A stretch of DNA of 64,000 nucleotides, taken from positions 64,001-128,000 of the forward strand of contig MNCI01016016.1 of the NCBI GenBank assembly GCA_015680685.1, given 5' to 3'. Origin of the DNA: Gnetum montanum. Lineage: Eukaryota > Streptophyta > Gnetopsida > Gnetales > Gnetaceae. The notes under the pieces are model-generated. The model saw only the letters and a list, made by a program, of their open reading frames with translations. It made no database searches and had not been told where the DNA came from. Shown here piece by piece: positions 1 to 11,098 of this stretch; the stretch's first letter is position 1, and each line of letters starts with the position of its first letter. Made by a program: the position numbers and the translations under genes.

Positions 1-49
1 GTTCAAATGGAGGTAAGAGGTACTTGATCATCTTCGTTGATGATTATAC

Positions 50-661
50 TTGAAAAAGTTGGGTCTATTTTTGCAAGAGAATTTTGAAGCTTTTAATGCA
101 CTTAAATGCCTCAAGGCATGTGTTGAGAATGAGTCTAGAAAGATCATTAAGACTCTTCATACAAATCATGGAGGAGAGTATTGTTCAAAAGAGTTTGATG
201 TTTTTCATGAGAATCATGGCATTCAGAGAGAGCTCAAAGCCCCCTATACACCACAATAAAATGGTGTATTAGAAAGGAAACATAGAACCATCCTCAATAT
301 GGTGAGAAGCCTCTTGGCAAGAGGAAATATTCCAAAGAGTTTCTGGCTAGAGGCTGTGAATTGGAGCACCCATGTTTTGAACAGAAGTTCCACCTTTGCT
401 ATTCAAAACATGATACTAGAAAAGGCTTGGAGTGGAAGGAAACCAGTAGTGGATCACTTTAGAATCTTTGGTTGCATTGCCTACACACATATCCCCTATG
501 AGAAGAGGAAGAAGGTAGAGGATAAGAGTGAAAAATGTGTTTTTCTTGGTGTAACTGAGGCATCCAAAGCATATAAATTGTATAATCCTCTAAAAAATTA
601 TATTGTGACTAGTAGAGATGTCATCTTTGATGAGGAGAGCACTTGGAATTATAATGGATAG
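50..661 (+). pseudogene. Ty1/copia integrase fragment (broken)
   Basis: Part of the pol polyprotein of a copia LTR retrotransposon; integrase would insert the cDNA copy into nuclear DNA. The translation shows the core around HTNHGGEY (the usual aspartate of the TDNGGEY motif is now His), then APYTPQ followed by a stop where the NGVLERKHRT region continues, then the C-terminal part with FLARG-like, FWLEAV and FGCIAY motifs and the DKSEKCVFLG / YKLYNP signature. At least one stop (near 257) and a frame change interrupt it, so it is inactive. It starts before the window, so the 5' part of the element is not visible. It is followed in the same direction by RT and RNase H fragments of the same element. 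Family assignment is firm; exact boundaries are not. Confidence 0.9.
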
Positions 662-826
662 TAGCCTAGTACAATTATTTTCAACAGTCAAACTATAGAC
701 TCCACAACACCTGAAACTACAAAACCTAGAACTACAAACTTTGAAGCACCAAGAACTATGGAGGCTAAGACTTTACCAACACTAACAAAAACTAAATCTC
801 ACCATATTTGAAAAAAACCCGTATGG

Positions 827-1777
827 ATGATGGATGATGAGGCAACTAGGATTAACCAATTTGATGATTTAATCATCCACTTTGCTTTGTTTGCATATTA
901 TGATCCCACAACTTTTAAAGTGCTATTAAAGAATCAAAATGGAGAAAGGCAATGGAGGATGAAATTAAATCCATTAAGAGAAATGAAACCTGGGAGTTGG
1001 TTGATCTTCCAAAAGGGCACAAAACCATTGGTGTGAAGTGGATCTTTAAAACAAAATGAAAGGAGACTAGTGAACTTAACAAGTATAAGGCATGATTGGT
1101 GGCTAACAAATACAAGCAAGAATATGGGATTAACTATAAAGAAGTCTTTGCTCCTATTGCAAGGCATGATACAATTAGATTGGTAATTGCATTAGCAGCA
1201 TAGAATTCATGGCCTATCTTCCAAATGGATGTCAAGTTTGCATTCTTGCATGGAGACTTGGAGGAACATGTATTTATTGATTAGCCCCCTAGTTTTGTGA
1301 AGCTTGGTAGTGAGCACAAGGTTTATAAATTAAAAAAATACTTTGTATGAACTAAAAAAAGCTCCAAGAGCTTGGTATAGTCATATAAATACCTATTTTT
1401 CTAAGGAGGGATTTTAAAAATGTCCATATGAGCATATATGTTTTACAACAATTGATGGAGGAAAAGTGCTTAATGTATGTTTATATGTTGATGATCTTAT
1501 TTTCAATAGGAATGAGAGTGATTTGTTTGAAAAATTTAAGAAGTCAATGATGGATGAGTTTGAAATGATTAACCTTGGAAAAATGTGTTACTATCTTGGC
1601 ATGGAAGTAGTGCAATCCCCCATTGGAATCTTTATTTCTAAAAAGAAGTATGTCAGAGCAATTTTGGAGAGGTTTAAGATGAAGGATTGCAATCCTATAA
1701 GCACTCTAACTAAGATTGGCTTGAGGCTAAACATAGATCCTAAAGGAAGCAAGGTCGAGGCTACACTTTACAAGTAA
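827..1777 (+). pseudogene. Ty1/copia reverse transcriptase fragment (broken)
   Basis: Reverse transcriptase of the copia element that begins left of the window. The N-terminal part reads through a KNQNGERQWRMKLN-like block and WELVDLPKGHK-like residues, then FAPIARHDTIRLVIALAA-like residues around 1150-1200 and QMDVKFAFLHGDLEE-like residues around 1220-1265. The catalytic YVDDL box is intact at about 1483-1500 (followed by IFNRNESDL), then MVYYLGMEV-like residues. Several stops (for example near 1060, 1095, 1202) and frame changes break the reading frame. The region between 662 and 826 is the poorly conserved integrase-RT linker. Inactive relic; identification is secure from motif order. Confidence 0.9.
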
Positions 1778-1798
1778 ATTTTTTGGAGTCTAAAGTAT

Positions 1799-2420
1799 TT
1801 GACTACAACTAGACCCAATATAATGCATGTTCTGAGCCTTATCATCATATACATGAAGTATCCAAATAAGATGTATTTGTTGGCTGCTAAAAGAATATTT
1901 CAATACTTGCAAGGGACTAAATATTTTCAGCTATTTTACAGGAAAGGTAAGAAATCTAATTTTGTGGGATTTATTGATAGTGATTATGTAGGAGATCAAG
2001 ATGATAGGAAGACCACTTTAGGATATGTTTTTATGATGGGCATAGGGGTAGTTTCATGGTCATCCAATAAGAAATTAATTGTCACATTGTTAACCATAGA
2101 GGCTAAATTTGTTGCTACAACATCTTGTGCTTGACAAGATATTTGGCTAACAAAAATTCTTAATGAGCTATATTTCAAGCAAGAGGGGGCTACTAAAAGT
2201 TTTTGTAAGAACAATTCCATCATAAAGTTATCCAAAAATCCTATGCTACATGGAAGAAGGAGGCATATTAATGTGAGATTTCATTTGTAGCATGATCTAT
2301 GCATTGATGGTATTTTTGATATGGTGTAGTGTAAGAGTGAAGATTAACTCTCTAATATTCTAAGTGAACCCCTCAAGTTATTAACATTCCAAAGGCTAAG
2401 AAAGTAGCTTCAAGTCTACA
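1799..2420 (+). pseudogene. Ty1/copia RNase H fragment (broken)
   Basis: C-terminal RNase H of the same copia element. Recognisable are the TRPNIMHV-type start, the YLQGTK block, FVGFIDSDYVGDQDDRKTT (with the catalytic aspartates of the usual DSDWAGD motif), the SWSSNKK block and an EAKFVA block. A stop follows at about 2134. Later remnants (KLSKNPMLHGRRRHINVRFH-like around 2220-2285, and SNILSEPLKLLTFQ-like around 2350-2400) correspond to the end of copia RNase H. The domain order integrase, RT, RNase H on the plus strand defines a copia element whose 3' LTR should follow immediately. Confidence 0.88.
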
Positions 2421-2431
2421 TGTTGAATGAT

Positions 2432-2884
2432 TACTGTTAAAATGATAGTTTGCAAACTTTCATTTTATAGGAAGGTGTTAAATGTGTTTAATTGTTAAAC
2501 ATGATTTTTTTGTTTGTCCTTTGGTTGCTATTTTTATTCGTTAGAAGTTGAATGGTTGGTCATTACAGAAGTTGAAGGGTCAACCATTATAGAAGTTGAA
2601 GGGTTGTCCATTATAGACGTTGAAGGGTTGGCCATTATAGACGTTGAAGGGTTGGCCATTATAGACGTTGAAGGGTTATCCATTATAGAAGTTGAAGGGT
2701 CAACTGTGACAGAAGTCAAAGGGTTGACCATTATAAAATTTGCTTCATATTAGGATTTAATTACTATTTTCCATTGGTGTATTTTCCTATTTAAAGGCCA
2801 TTATTAGTTAAATAAGAATGTGAAATTGAGTTACCTCTATTTGCCCTTATTTTGTTTTGTTTTGTGGCTATTTTTTTAATTTGA
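2432..2884 (+). repeat. Probable 3' LTR of the first copia element
   Basis: This is the position where a 3' LTR should lie, directly after RNase H. It may start at TGTTAAAATG near 2432, contains the 24-bp repeat array, and has a TATA-like CTATTTAAAGG near 2790, as expected for U3 followed by the transcription start. The matching 5' LTR lies outside the window, so neither end can be proven. It ends before the germin-like relic. No target duplication can be checked. Confidence 0.4.
2547..2738. repeat. Eight tandem 24-bp repeats
   Basis: Eight exact-length units, each beginning GTTGAAGGGTT or a close variant and ending CCATTATAGAA/C (unit starts 2547, 2571, 2595, 2619, 2643, 2667, 2691, 2715). 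Units four and five are identical; the outer units are the most diverged, as is common when arrays grow by unequal exchange from the middle. Because 24 is divisible by three the array stays open in translation, which makes a spurious repetitive reading frame on both strands. Its place upstream of a TATA-like sequence in a probable LTR suggests U3 repeats. Confidence 0.95.
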
Positions 2885-2885
2885 G

Positions 2886-2915
2886 GCTAGCAGTGCACAA
2901 GCTAGCAGTGCACAA
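2886..2915. repeat. 15-bp direct duplication
   Basis: GCTAGCAGTGCACAA occurs twice head to tail at 2886-2900 and 2901-2915, between the probable copia LTR and the germin-like relic. Nothing else is evident. Confidence 0.9.
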
Positions 2916-2924
2916 CCTTAGAGG

Positions 2925-3190
2925 CTGACAAGGCTAGGGTTTGAAAGAGGGAAGCAGAGGAAATAAAGAACCCAAGATTAAATGGTGTTGGGATGAGAGT
3001 TATTGATGTAGTAATGTTGTTGCCACCTTTACCAGAGCTGACGTCTTGAAATCGGAGGCATTGAAAGCATTTGGGTTGAGGTAGGGTACATCGTTTATGA
3101 ATATGCCCTTTGCCGTTTATGAATCCTGCCCTTTGCGATTCGATCTGACAGTACGATTCTTGCAGGATTAGGATCAGGATGAGAATCAAG
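2925..3190 (-). pseudogene. Germin-like protein relic, copy 1 (N-terminal part)
   Basis: Reading the minus strand from about 3190 downward gives fragments of the N-terminal region of plant germin-like proteins (secreted cupin-fold proteins of the cell wall). DPDP lies near 3180, then AKGIFINDVPYLNPNA and NASDFKTSALVK about 3100-3030, then, in another frame, GKGGNNITTSITL. Frameshifts and stops separate the pieces. The second N-terminal cysteine of the family (in the I/VPCLNP-type motif) is replaced by Tyr, the same change as in the copy at 59.5 kb. The signal-peptide part is not recognisable here. The cupin barrel with its metal-binding histidines is absent. The last ~95 bases (2930-3025) also recur at 44.4 kb. 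Relationship is well supported by the matching copy at 59.5 kb. Confidence 0.7.
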
Positions 3191-3500
3191 GTTAGGTAGG
3201 TTAAGCGAAGATGTTGATAGCTTGGGACTTACATTAATCAACTTGGATGGGCTCTTTGCTCTTTCTTAGTTTGTTGATTAGAATTTATAATTAAAATAGT
3301 GGCATGATGAAAGCTAAACTTGTTCTTCATGGTTGAAAATTTCTTTTGAAGAATATCGATTATCTGCTACATGGGAAGGTGTCATAAAAGAAGTGATCAT
3401 AAAAGTGCAGTTTCTTGTTCGGACATCTTACTTGGAAGTAGGCTACAGTTGGTGAAGAAAGGAAAGTAGGAAGCAATCACAAGACTTTGATTTTTTACAA
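3190..3500 (-). promoter_or_regulatory. Relic 5' flank shared with the 59.8-60.2 kb germin-like copy
   Basis: Sequence upstream of germin-like relic 1 on the minus strand matches sequence upstream of relic 2. Shared landmarks, in the same order, include AGTGGCATG(A/G)TG near 3300 and 59930, TTTCTTTTGAAGAATAT near 3340 and its counterpart near 59975, and CATGGGAAGGT near 3370 and 60034. The alignment shows that both relics are paralogous copies of a gene together with its promoter region, not stray coding similarity. No functional promoter element is claimed. Confidence 0.5.
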
Positions 3501-4974
3501 CGTGGAGTCATGAGAGTTATTAGCTTTGTTGAAGAGTTATTTGGTAAACCTTGACAGTGTGGTATGCTTTTAACTTATGCAATGATTTCAGTGTTGAAAT
3601 GAGGTGACGACTTTGGCAGTATGCAATGAAAGTATTTAGAGGTGTAAGGAAAGGTAACAATAGAGTAGCCTTATGGTGGGACCTTTTTCGCTAGTGGATC
3701 CATCTACTCTTTTATATGGGTAGGGGTTGTGCTACCACCTCCAAGTCATCATCCCTTGGGAAAAAATTATGTAATGAATGAGGTGGCTAGAGCTTTGGCA
3801 ACAGAGGTTATACCATTGTGGATTTCAATCATGAAAATTTCAACATCCATTTGATCTAAAGTAGTGCTATGAACAATAGATACAGGCAAGGCAAGCGATA
3901 TTGATTGTTATTTTATGAGTTAAGGGTTTATTACTAAAGAGATTAAGTTGTCTGCCCAAGAAATTTTAAAATTTTATTATGGCATCATCACATGGTCCTA
4001 AAAAACAAATTACTAACTAGAAATACCCTAAAAGAATTTCTGTGTTTTGGTCATGAATTTAGAAGAGAAGATTGAGAGAAAAAAGAAGACTAAAGAAGCT
4101 CCAAAGGATAAGGAACATAATTTGCTAAAGCTAGTAGAACTAGAAGGTAAGGTGGAGGAAAATAAAATGTGAATCTAAACTTAAAGGGATAAAGATAAAA
4201 ATCAACATTGCTCTCATGGAAGCTTTAAAAGAGCAAGAAAAAAAACACCAAGGAAAACATTTGCTATTTCTAGTTATCCTAGAGATAGAGGATGTGTGCC
4301 CACCTTGTATTGGATGCACCATGGGGAAGGGCTCCTTACACACAAGATGATTGTAGAACCCAGCTAGGAGATAGAAGCACCTAGCTTAGTTGTAACACTC
4401 CTAGAGATCAGAGTGTGGCCTCAAGAATTCCAAAACACTACATCAAACAAGCAATTCCACCCACAAGTAAGAATCTATGAGAACTTTTAGGCATGCACTA
4501 TCAAGAACAAAGGAATGACCACATCACCATTCCTTAAAATGTTCCCTGACCATGCATGAAAAAGTGAAGAAATCCATCAGTAGGTGTCTACACAATTGTA
4601 ACCATAATGTTGAATTTTTGAGATCTCGGAAATCTGCACAATGACCGTTGCATAGGTATGCCTCTTTGCAAGGCCCCAACAATGCCATGGACATGTGAAA
4701 AGAAACTAACTTGAAGGCTAAAAAACCATCATTGTAGAAATCTTTGCATTGAAACCAGGCCTCAAGGCATAACAAGCACCTAACACGAATGGTAGAGGGA
4801 TAAAGGACATGATCCCTATCTGTTGGCCCCTATGATACACAAGTATCAATGGGTGTGATGCAGCCTAGAGATGGAGAAGTGCAAGACAGTCATTCCCTTT
4901 GCATTCCATGGCACCAAAGAGGTGAAGGAAAAAGGAACGCTTGAAAGAACACTCCTAAAGAGGAGGAGGGAAAC
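3501..4974. other. No gene seen; possibly decayed rDNA spacer
   Basis: No coding similarity is recognised. The right part abuts the 3' end of the 26S relic on its downstream side, so it may derive from the ribosomal intergenic spacer, but spacer sequence is too variable for me to confirm this by eye. A poorly conserved left part may be unrelated. Confidence 0.3.
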
Positions 4975-7900
4975 AAAGGGGATGCTCACAAATCTTAATG
5001 ATAAAGGGCTAAATCTCAGTGGATCTTGGCTAGCACTGCTACTATGTCACTTACAAAGCCTCATCATGTATTTAAGTATTCTACAAAGGATTCTTCTCAT
5101 CAATTTCTTGAAATGGAACTACATGGCTCCCAATGTCCTATCATGTAAGCAAGATAAGGAGGTTCCATCAACACATGCCAACTAGAGTAATGAAGCCACC
5201 CCTACCATGGGTCACGTAGCAATAGATAAGAAAAGAGAACCACCTCTAACATGGATTATAACTTAGAGGTTTTTAATCATAATTTGACACATGGTAGCTT
5301 CATGTCACTAACATTTTAACCAAACATGATAACCAATTGTGTGAATCAATGGCTCCTCTCATACTAAGTTGAATTACTATTATAACACACATCATCAGTA
5401 GGAAGAAATTAATCTATCTCATGATGGTCCAAACCTAGCTTACATTCCTTATTGGTGGGTGAATAATCCAACGTTTGGTGAATTTTACTTCACAATGATA
5501 GGAAGAGCTGACATTGAAGGATCATAAAGCAACATAATTATGAATGCTTGGCTGGAAAAAGCTACTTATCCTTGTGGTAACTTTTCTAACACCTTTAGCT
5601 TCAAATTCCTAAGGTGTAAAGGATGAATAGGCCACACTTTCATGGTTTGTATTCATACTAAAAATCAAAATCAAATGAGCTTTTACCCTTCTATTCTACA
5701 TAATATTTTTGTTTTCATTGAGCTCATCTTAGGACACCTACATTATCTTTTAATAGATGTACTACCATAGCTAAAATCCACACCTAACTTTGTCTTCCAA
5801 ATAGATCAATGCACTAAGGTGTGTCTTTGGTCCAAAAGTAAGGGTAATGCCTCATTCCCAACCAAAAAAATAAGTAAAATAACCTTAAAGTAGTGGCATT
5901 TCACTTGCATCATGAGTTTCTCCCACTTATTCTACACCTCTTAAGTCATTTCACAAGGTCAAACTAGAGTTAAGCTGAACAGGATGTTCTTTTCCTATTG
6001 ATTTTTCCAAGCATATTCCCTTGGTTGTGGTTTCATTAGATAGTAGGTAGGAATAGTGGAAATCTCATTAATCCATTCATGTACATTACTAATTAGATGA
6101 TGAGGCATTTGGCTACCCTAAGAGAGTCATAGTTACTCATGTCATTTATTTGTGGTTGGTTGAATTTCTTCACTTTGACATTCAAAGAACTAGGCAAAAA
6201 TCACATTATGTTAGCATCTGCAAAGACCATCACAATGCTCTATTTTAATTAAATAGTTAGATTCCCCTTTTTAAAGCAATTTATAAGCTTGTTCATTGCC
6301 TACGAAAGGTCCTTCCCCATGGCAAAGGATGCTCTACATCTATCATCCTATTGACATGTGATGATCTACCATCACCATGGAAGTAGCTTAGGTAGATCCT
6401 TGAAAACCTATGGGTTTAGGGCACAGATCCCTAGGTCCAATCCTAAGAGCTAATCCTTTTCCCAAAGTTACAAATCTATTTTGTCAAATTCCCTTATCTA
6501 TCTTGTTCTATTGACCAAAGGTTGTTCATGATGGAGACCTAATCTAGTTATGAGTATGATTGAGCATGAATAATACTTAATCCTCCAAATTTTTAAGGAT
6601 CGCTAAGGGCACACCAAATCCTATAGGACATGTAGTGCTCTTTGAGTTGCTAGACCCTATCTCTAGTTTAGTCGATTTCAAGGTGGACAAGCTATTAAAA
6701 AGAAAAGATTACCCTTCCTAAGGCCCTCGTTGACATCTCTAAATTTCCAAATCTTAACATCCAAAACCATGTCTTGGTTTAGAAATATTAACTCACTTTC
6801 CTTCTGAGATCTTGTGTAAAGTGCACTCATTTGAAGGAGCTCCCCCATCTCTTAAGACTAGCTAATCCATGAGAACATGTTGTTCACATCAAACCTTTCT
6901 CGATGTTACTCTTTAAAGTTCTTATTTGAATATTTGCTACTACCAACAATATTTGCAGCAAGGACTACTCAACTTGATCTATTGCCCTAGGCTTTGTGAT
7001 GACCCCCATGCCTTCCTACTCAATAGGGCTTGATGTTGGCCTCAATGGCTAAGCATAGGACATTTTCTTAAGTGTTATCCATTTTTTAGGCTAGTTTATT
7101 TGGAAAGTGAGCTATTATACATTTGTTAGAAGAGTTTGAATTTTTAACTTTCATGACCAACATTCTGATATCTTAATCAACCAACATCCTTTGTAAATTT
7201 TGGGTTAGTGTGCAATTAGGCATTGTAGCTCATCTCTTAATTCACCTTACATCACTAGTTTTGCTTACCAAAAATGGCCCACTTCAAGCTCTTGATTCAA
7301 TAATGCAACTCACTAAAGCAACCACATTGTCTTACCTATTTAAAGTTTGAGAATAGGTCAAGGTCATTACACTCTTAATGCAACTAATCATTTTCTTTAC
7401 ATGATAAAACTCAAATGTGAGCTCTAGCTATCCTAATGAAAACTTCAAAGGGAACCATCTACTAGATGGTCTGATTAGTCTTTTGGCCTTATATCCAAGT
7501 CATATGAATGATTTACACATCAAGATTGCAATGAGCCTCCATTAGACTTTTCTCTAGCTTCATCCTACTTAGGGATAGTTCACCATCTTTCGGGTCCTAG
7601 TAGGCATACTCTCACTTGAAACCTTCTCAAGAAGATTAAGGTTGGTGGATGATGCTCTACGATCATAAATGGAACCCACATTTTAGCTTCCTTACATTGT
7701 GTAGGTTTCCGAACTCAACTACTTGCACACATGTTAGACTTCTTAGTCCATGTTTCAAGATGGGCCAAAAAGAAATGGGCCAAATACAAAGCCCATGGAA
7801 TTTGTGTCTTGTGTGTGCAAGTCCTATTAAGCTTGTCCTTTGAATGGGTGCATGCTTGGATCCTTGACTATCACCATGGCAAAATACGCATAGGCAACTA

Positions 7901-8384
7901 TGCTCACTTGTGTCATGGCATTGATCCATGCAAACTTGCCTTTGATATTGAGTAACAAACCAAAGTGTTGATGCTATATTCCTCGTTTGACTAAGAAGTA
8001 ATATTGGCCTCCATCTGCTTCCCTCTTAACAATTTCAAATATTTTTTAGCTCTTTATTCAAAGTCCTTTTCATCTTTCCCTTAGAGTACTTATTTGCTCT
8101 TAGTCTCTCACACATATTTAGCCTTGGACAGAATTTACCACTTGCTTAGGAATTCATTTCCAAACAACTTTACTCTCCAACATCCCATTTCAAGGAACTT
8201 AGGCTTGGTTTCTCATAGGGGATGCTTCAACAAACTACAATTTGGGTGATCATTGCCATCAAATTTTCACATTGAGTTGTTCCTAGTTTGCTTATCATTA
8301 CTAGAGAAATCTTCATAAGTTTCTATTTATCCACTTAATTATATGCTTAAACTCATTAGGTAGTCTTGCCTAAACTGGGGTCAC
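4975..8384 (-). pseudogene. 26S rRNA pseudogene, near full length
   Basis: The minus strand is a decayed copy of plant nuclear 26S (large-subunit) rRNA. The 5' end lies at about 8384: the complement of 8343-8384 carries the ITS2/26S boundary followed by TGAGTTTAAGCATA. The 3' end lies near 4975, next to the complement of AGCCCTTTGT and the CTGAGATT block around 5000-5030. The length of about 3.4 kb equals a complete plant 26S gene. Landmarks in between include the peptidyl-transferase/3' domain at 5440-5640 (TTGGTGGGTGAATAATCCAA on the plus strand) and the sarcin-ricin loop at 5351-5365, where GGCTCCTCTCATACT replaces GGTTCCTCTCGTACT. Nearly all differences are transitions at former CpG sites, as expected for a methylated silent copy. 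Plus-strand reading frames across it are antisense-rRNA artefacts. It cannot yield a functional rRNA. Confidence 0.93.
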
Positions 8385-8545
8385 TGAAAGAGAGCATCAT
8401 CAGTTCGACGTAGTTTATCATGATGGAGAAGCAACACTAAAATTGTTGATAGCATAGTCTTGCATCATCTAGAAGTGGAAGGATAGGGACCAAGTGATGG
8501 CTTAACGAATCCTCAAGATCAAGTTTTAAATATCTTACTCAATGT
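8385..8545 (-). other. Probable ITS2 remnant
   Basis: This stretch adjoins the 5' end of the 26S relic and so has the position of internal transcribed spacer 2. It has slightly more structure and GC than its surroundings (for example GTTCGACGTAG near 8403). No 5.8S rRNA similarity is visible in the next few hundred bases, so the rDNA copy seems to be truncated within ITS2. Assignment is by position. Confidence 0.4.
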
Positions 8546-10288
8546 TATCATGTGAATGTGGTTGATTACCTTTAGAATGAAAAGCCTTATGCTAATTCAT
8601 TACATACACTCATAGCTTGCATATCTCAAGGTAAGACAAATTCTCTAAAATGATTCTTAAGGATTCATAAGACTATGGTTTGTAAAGGAATGCAATGGTT
8701 GTGAAAATGGAACATCTCTGGGAGGATGTATAGCAAAATCCTAAGCATATTCACCAACTAGTCAAATAGAAGGTTTTAACACAAATGTAGTCTAATGTAA
8801 AAGGCAAGAAATAATTTTATTTACATCACATTAGATCTAATAAGTTAGATGCATAAGTTCACTATGTCTTAGCTGCTATTTCAATCAAGTATTATAATGT
8901 TATTAACAAGATTTGCTTAAGTTCTCATCATCTTAGAATTCAAAGTGGAAAATGGATTTAACTCCCCTAAGAAGATCACATTTGTAGGTAAAAGTCCTTG
9001 AAAATAAGTTACATGTATTTATTTTTTGTGATGTGACTACTCATTTGAAACAAAATTATCATGTTACAATAAGATACTTGTATGATTTGTTTTTTCTACA
9101 TCCATTTGTGCTTGATCAATTTGTCAAGTCTATTTTTATTTTTCATGAAAATGTAATATCTATCCAATAGATCTTATGGGTCTTTGAAAGTAATAAAGCT
9201 TCAATTTCAATTTTAATTTTCAACTATTCTTTATTAATGTGTTGTATGAGCTCCTACTCTATCAAATAAATATTTGAAACAAATAGAAGAAATTCATAAG
9301 TATTTTGGTCAAAAACTTAAAGTAAAATGATAGACTTAATATAATACCATGCTTCTTAAAGCAAATATGATGTTACTAGAATAAGGTAGGTGAAGGGTTT
9401 TACAATGATTTACTATGACCACATATTTTAGCTCAAGCATATTATGTACTATTGAAACTAAATCTATAACCTGTATACTAAAGGCCACATGATCTAACTA
9501 ATGAACATAGGCTTAATGACAATGAAGTTTTATTATACTAGCATTGTTGCTCTTAAGGATCATATCAAAAGTCATCCTGAGAAATTTGTAGCTTGATTTC
9601 TATTCAAAAGATAGAATAGAGAGAAATGTTTACATAAAGATTGTTACATAAAGGTCTACATAACAAAGACAGAGTAAAGAGGCTTATTTCTAGAAAATGT
9701 TTATTTATTTATGACATATTGGAGAAGAAATTTATCATGCAAAGTACAAAAAAGATAGACAGATATGTTCATTACAATAACTATTTAATATTAATTGATG
9801 ATATGGTTGATGAATGGTAACATTATTAGAGGGATTTTTCTTTGGCATGCATGGATACATTGTCATTGTTTTTGTTAATGTGGTTATGCTTTAATGACTA
9901 ATAAGAGGTTACATTATTGAAATTTGAAATGTATAAATACAATGTTATTGTTGTGCTTGAGATGTAAATTAAATCTCTTGTTATTAGATATAGTAATGGT
10001 TGAAAGTAAGGAGAAATCATTATGTAGATAGTGATGATATGAAAAAAATTAGTACATTATGTTATATATTTTTTTGCATTTTGAAGAACATGTTCTTATA
10101 GCTAGTCCTTTCAATAGATTATAAATGGTAACATACATTTTCTTCAAGTGAATGTTACTAACCAACTTGGATTAGAACATGTTCAAGTGAATGATACTAA
10201 CCAACTTGGATTAGAAATGGTAATGTTAGGTATTTCTAATTTTCAAGGTATGTATGACAAATTTAAATGTTTTTTTTATTTAACTTAG
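8546..10288. other. AT-rich stretch without recognised gene
   Basis: I see no coding similarity or RNA gene. A 27-base phrase (TTCAAGTGAATG...ACCAACTTGGATTAGAA, 10144-10216) is present twice in tandem. The right end leads into the LOG-like exons and could contain its lost first exon, but none is recognisable. A Helitron 3' end could also lie here; no convincing CTRR terminus with hairpin was found by eye. Confidence 0.4.
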
Positions 10289-11098
10289 TTGTTTTGGTAT
10301 CAAGGTTGGAAGAAATATAGAATTAAGAAATGGAGGAGGAAGCATTAGGCTAATGGGTTTGTATCTAGCACTATTTTTAGTGATGGAGGAAATTTTTTTG
10401 CATAAGATTATGACTTTGGATTATTATCAAGGTATTTTCCTTGTGAACTTATTATTTGAACATCATTTGTATCTTGAATAACAAAGTGGTACCAAAATTT
10501 CTTGCATTTGAGTAGGTACTATTCTAATAATAATTACCTTTTGTTAGTGTAGTGTAGTTGTGTGTCTGATAGTAATATTTTTTAAGTCTTTTATTCTAAT
10601 TTTTACTACACATAGATCATTGGTAAAACAATCAAGAATGTTCATATTGTTAATACTATGCATGAGAGGAAAGCAATGATGACAAAGTACTCAAATGCCT
10701 TTATTGCTTTAACAGGTAGTTTTTATATTAGTATTTCATTTTTTAAAATTTAATGTATTCCATTTTAGTTGAAATTATTTTATTTCTTATTACTATGTGG
10801 TTTTGAAACCATGGAAGAAGTTATGGAGGTTATTAGCTGGAGACAACTTCGAATTCATAACAAGCTAGTATGTTTGATGACGTTGTAACTTTAAAAATAG
10901 TTTATTGTCATTAAAGATAAAAATTGGTTAATAATTTTTCTTATTCATTTTCAGGTAGGGTTGTTAAATGTTGAAGGGTATTATGGCTTTATGTTGACAT
11001 TTTTAGCTCATGTGGTGAATGATGGTTTTATTAGTAGTCAAAATTGTGATATCCTTTTTGCAGAGACTTGTCCAAGAAAGTTAATATGTAAGCTTAAA
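10289..11098 (+). pseudogene. LOG-like: LOG-like cytokinin riboside 5'-monophosphate phosphoribohydrolase pseudogene
   Basis: LOG enzymes release active cytokinin bases from their nucleotides in the cytosol. Four exon remnants appear in correct order with introns between them. Exon 10289 to about 10400 carries NGGGSIRLMGL; a one-base loss then puts SDGGNF in another frame. Exon 10616-10715 carries HERKAMMTKYSNAFIAL and keeps a GT donor. Exon about 10799-10867 carries ETMEEVMEVISWRQL. Exon 10955-11098 follows an intact TTTTCAG acceptor and carries VGLLNVEGYYGFMLTFLAH. Compared with the family signature PGGxGTxxE, the motif split across the second intron now reads T-G-G-F-E-T-M-E-E, so the Pro and a core Gly are lost, and the acceptor there is TG instead of AG. 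N-terminal exons and the C-terminus are missing. A non-functional fragment; the identification is strong because exon order and content match the family. Confidence 0.88.

Noticed and set aside
1483-1500. Intact YVDDL box as evidence for an active copia RT
   Set aside because: Multiple stops and frameshifts upstream and downstream show the gene is dead.
2547-2738. CRISPR-like regular spacing
   Set aside because: Units are directly adjacent without unique spacers and the window is plant nuclear DNA.
2514-2753. Open frames on both strands across 2.5-2.75 kb with repeated VEGLAIIDVEG-like peptide
   Set aside because: They result from a 24-bp tandem repeat whose period is a multiple of three; no gene context, and the array sits in a probable LTR.
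5440-5700. Plus-strand reading frame similar to widely annotated hypothetical proteins (RRT15/TAR1-type)
   Set aside because: It is the antisense strand of 26S rDNA; such proteins are annotation artefacts of rRNA genes.
7649-7955. Overlapping open frames on both strands at 7.65-7.95 kb
   Set aside because: They lie inside the 26S rRNA relic.
8546-8900. 5.8S rRNA and ITS1 beyond the 26S 5' end
   Set aside because: Checked for the complement of the conserved 5.8S sequence (for example around CGATGAAGAACG); no match, so the rDNA copy seems to end within ITS2.
9530-9560. Possible Helitron 3' end (ACTAG at 9537)
   Set aside because: No hairpin next to it and no second copy to define the end; CTAG words are frequent by chance.
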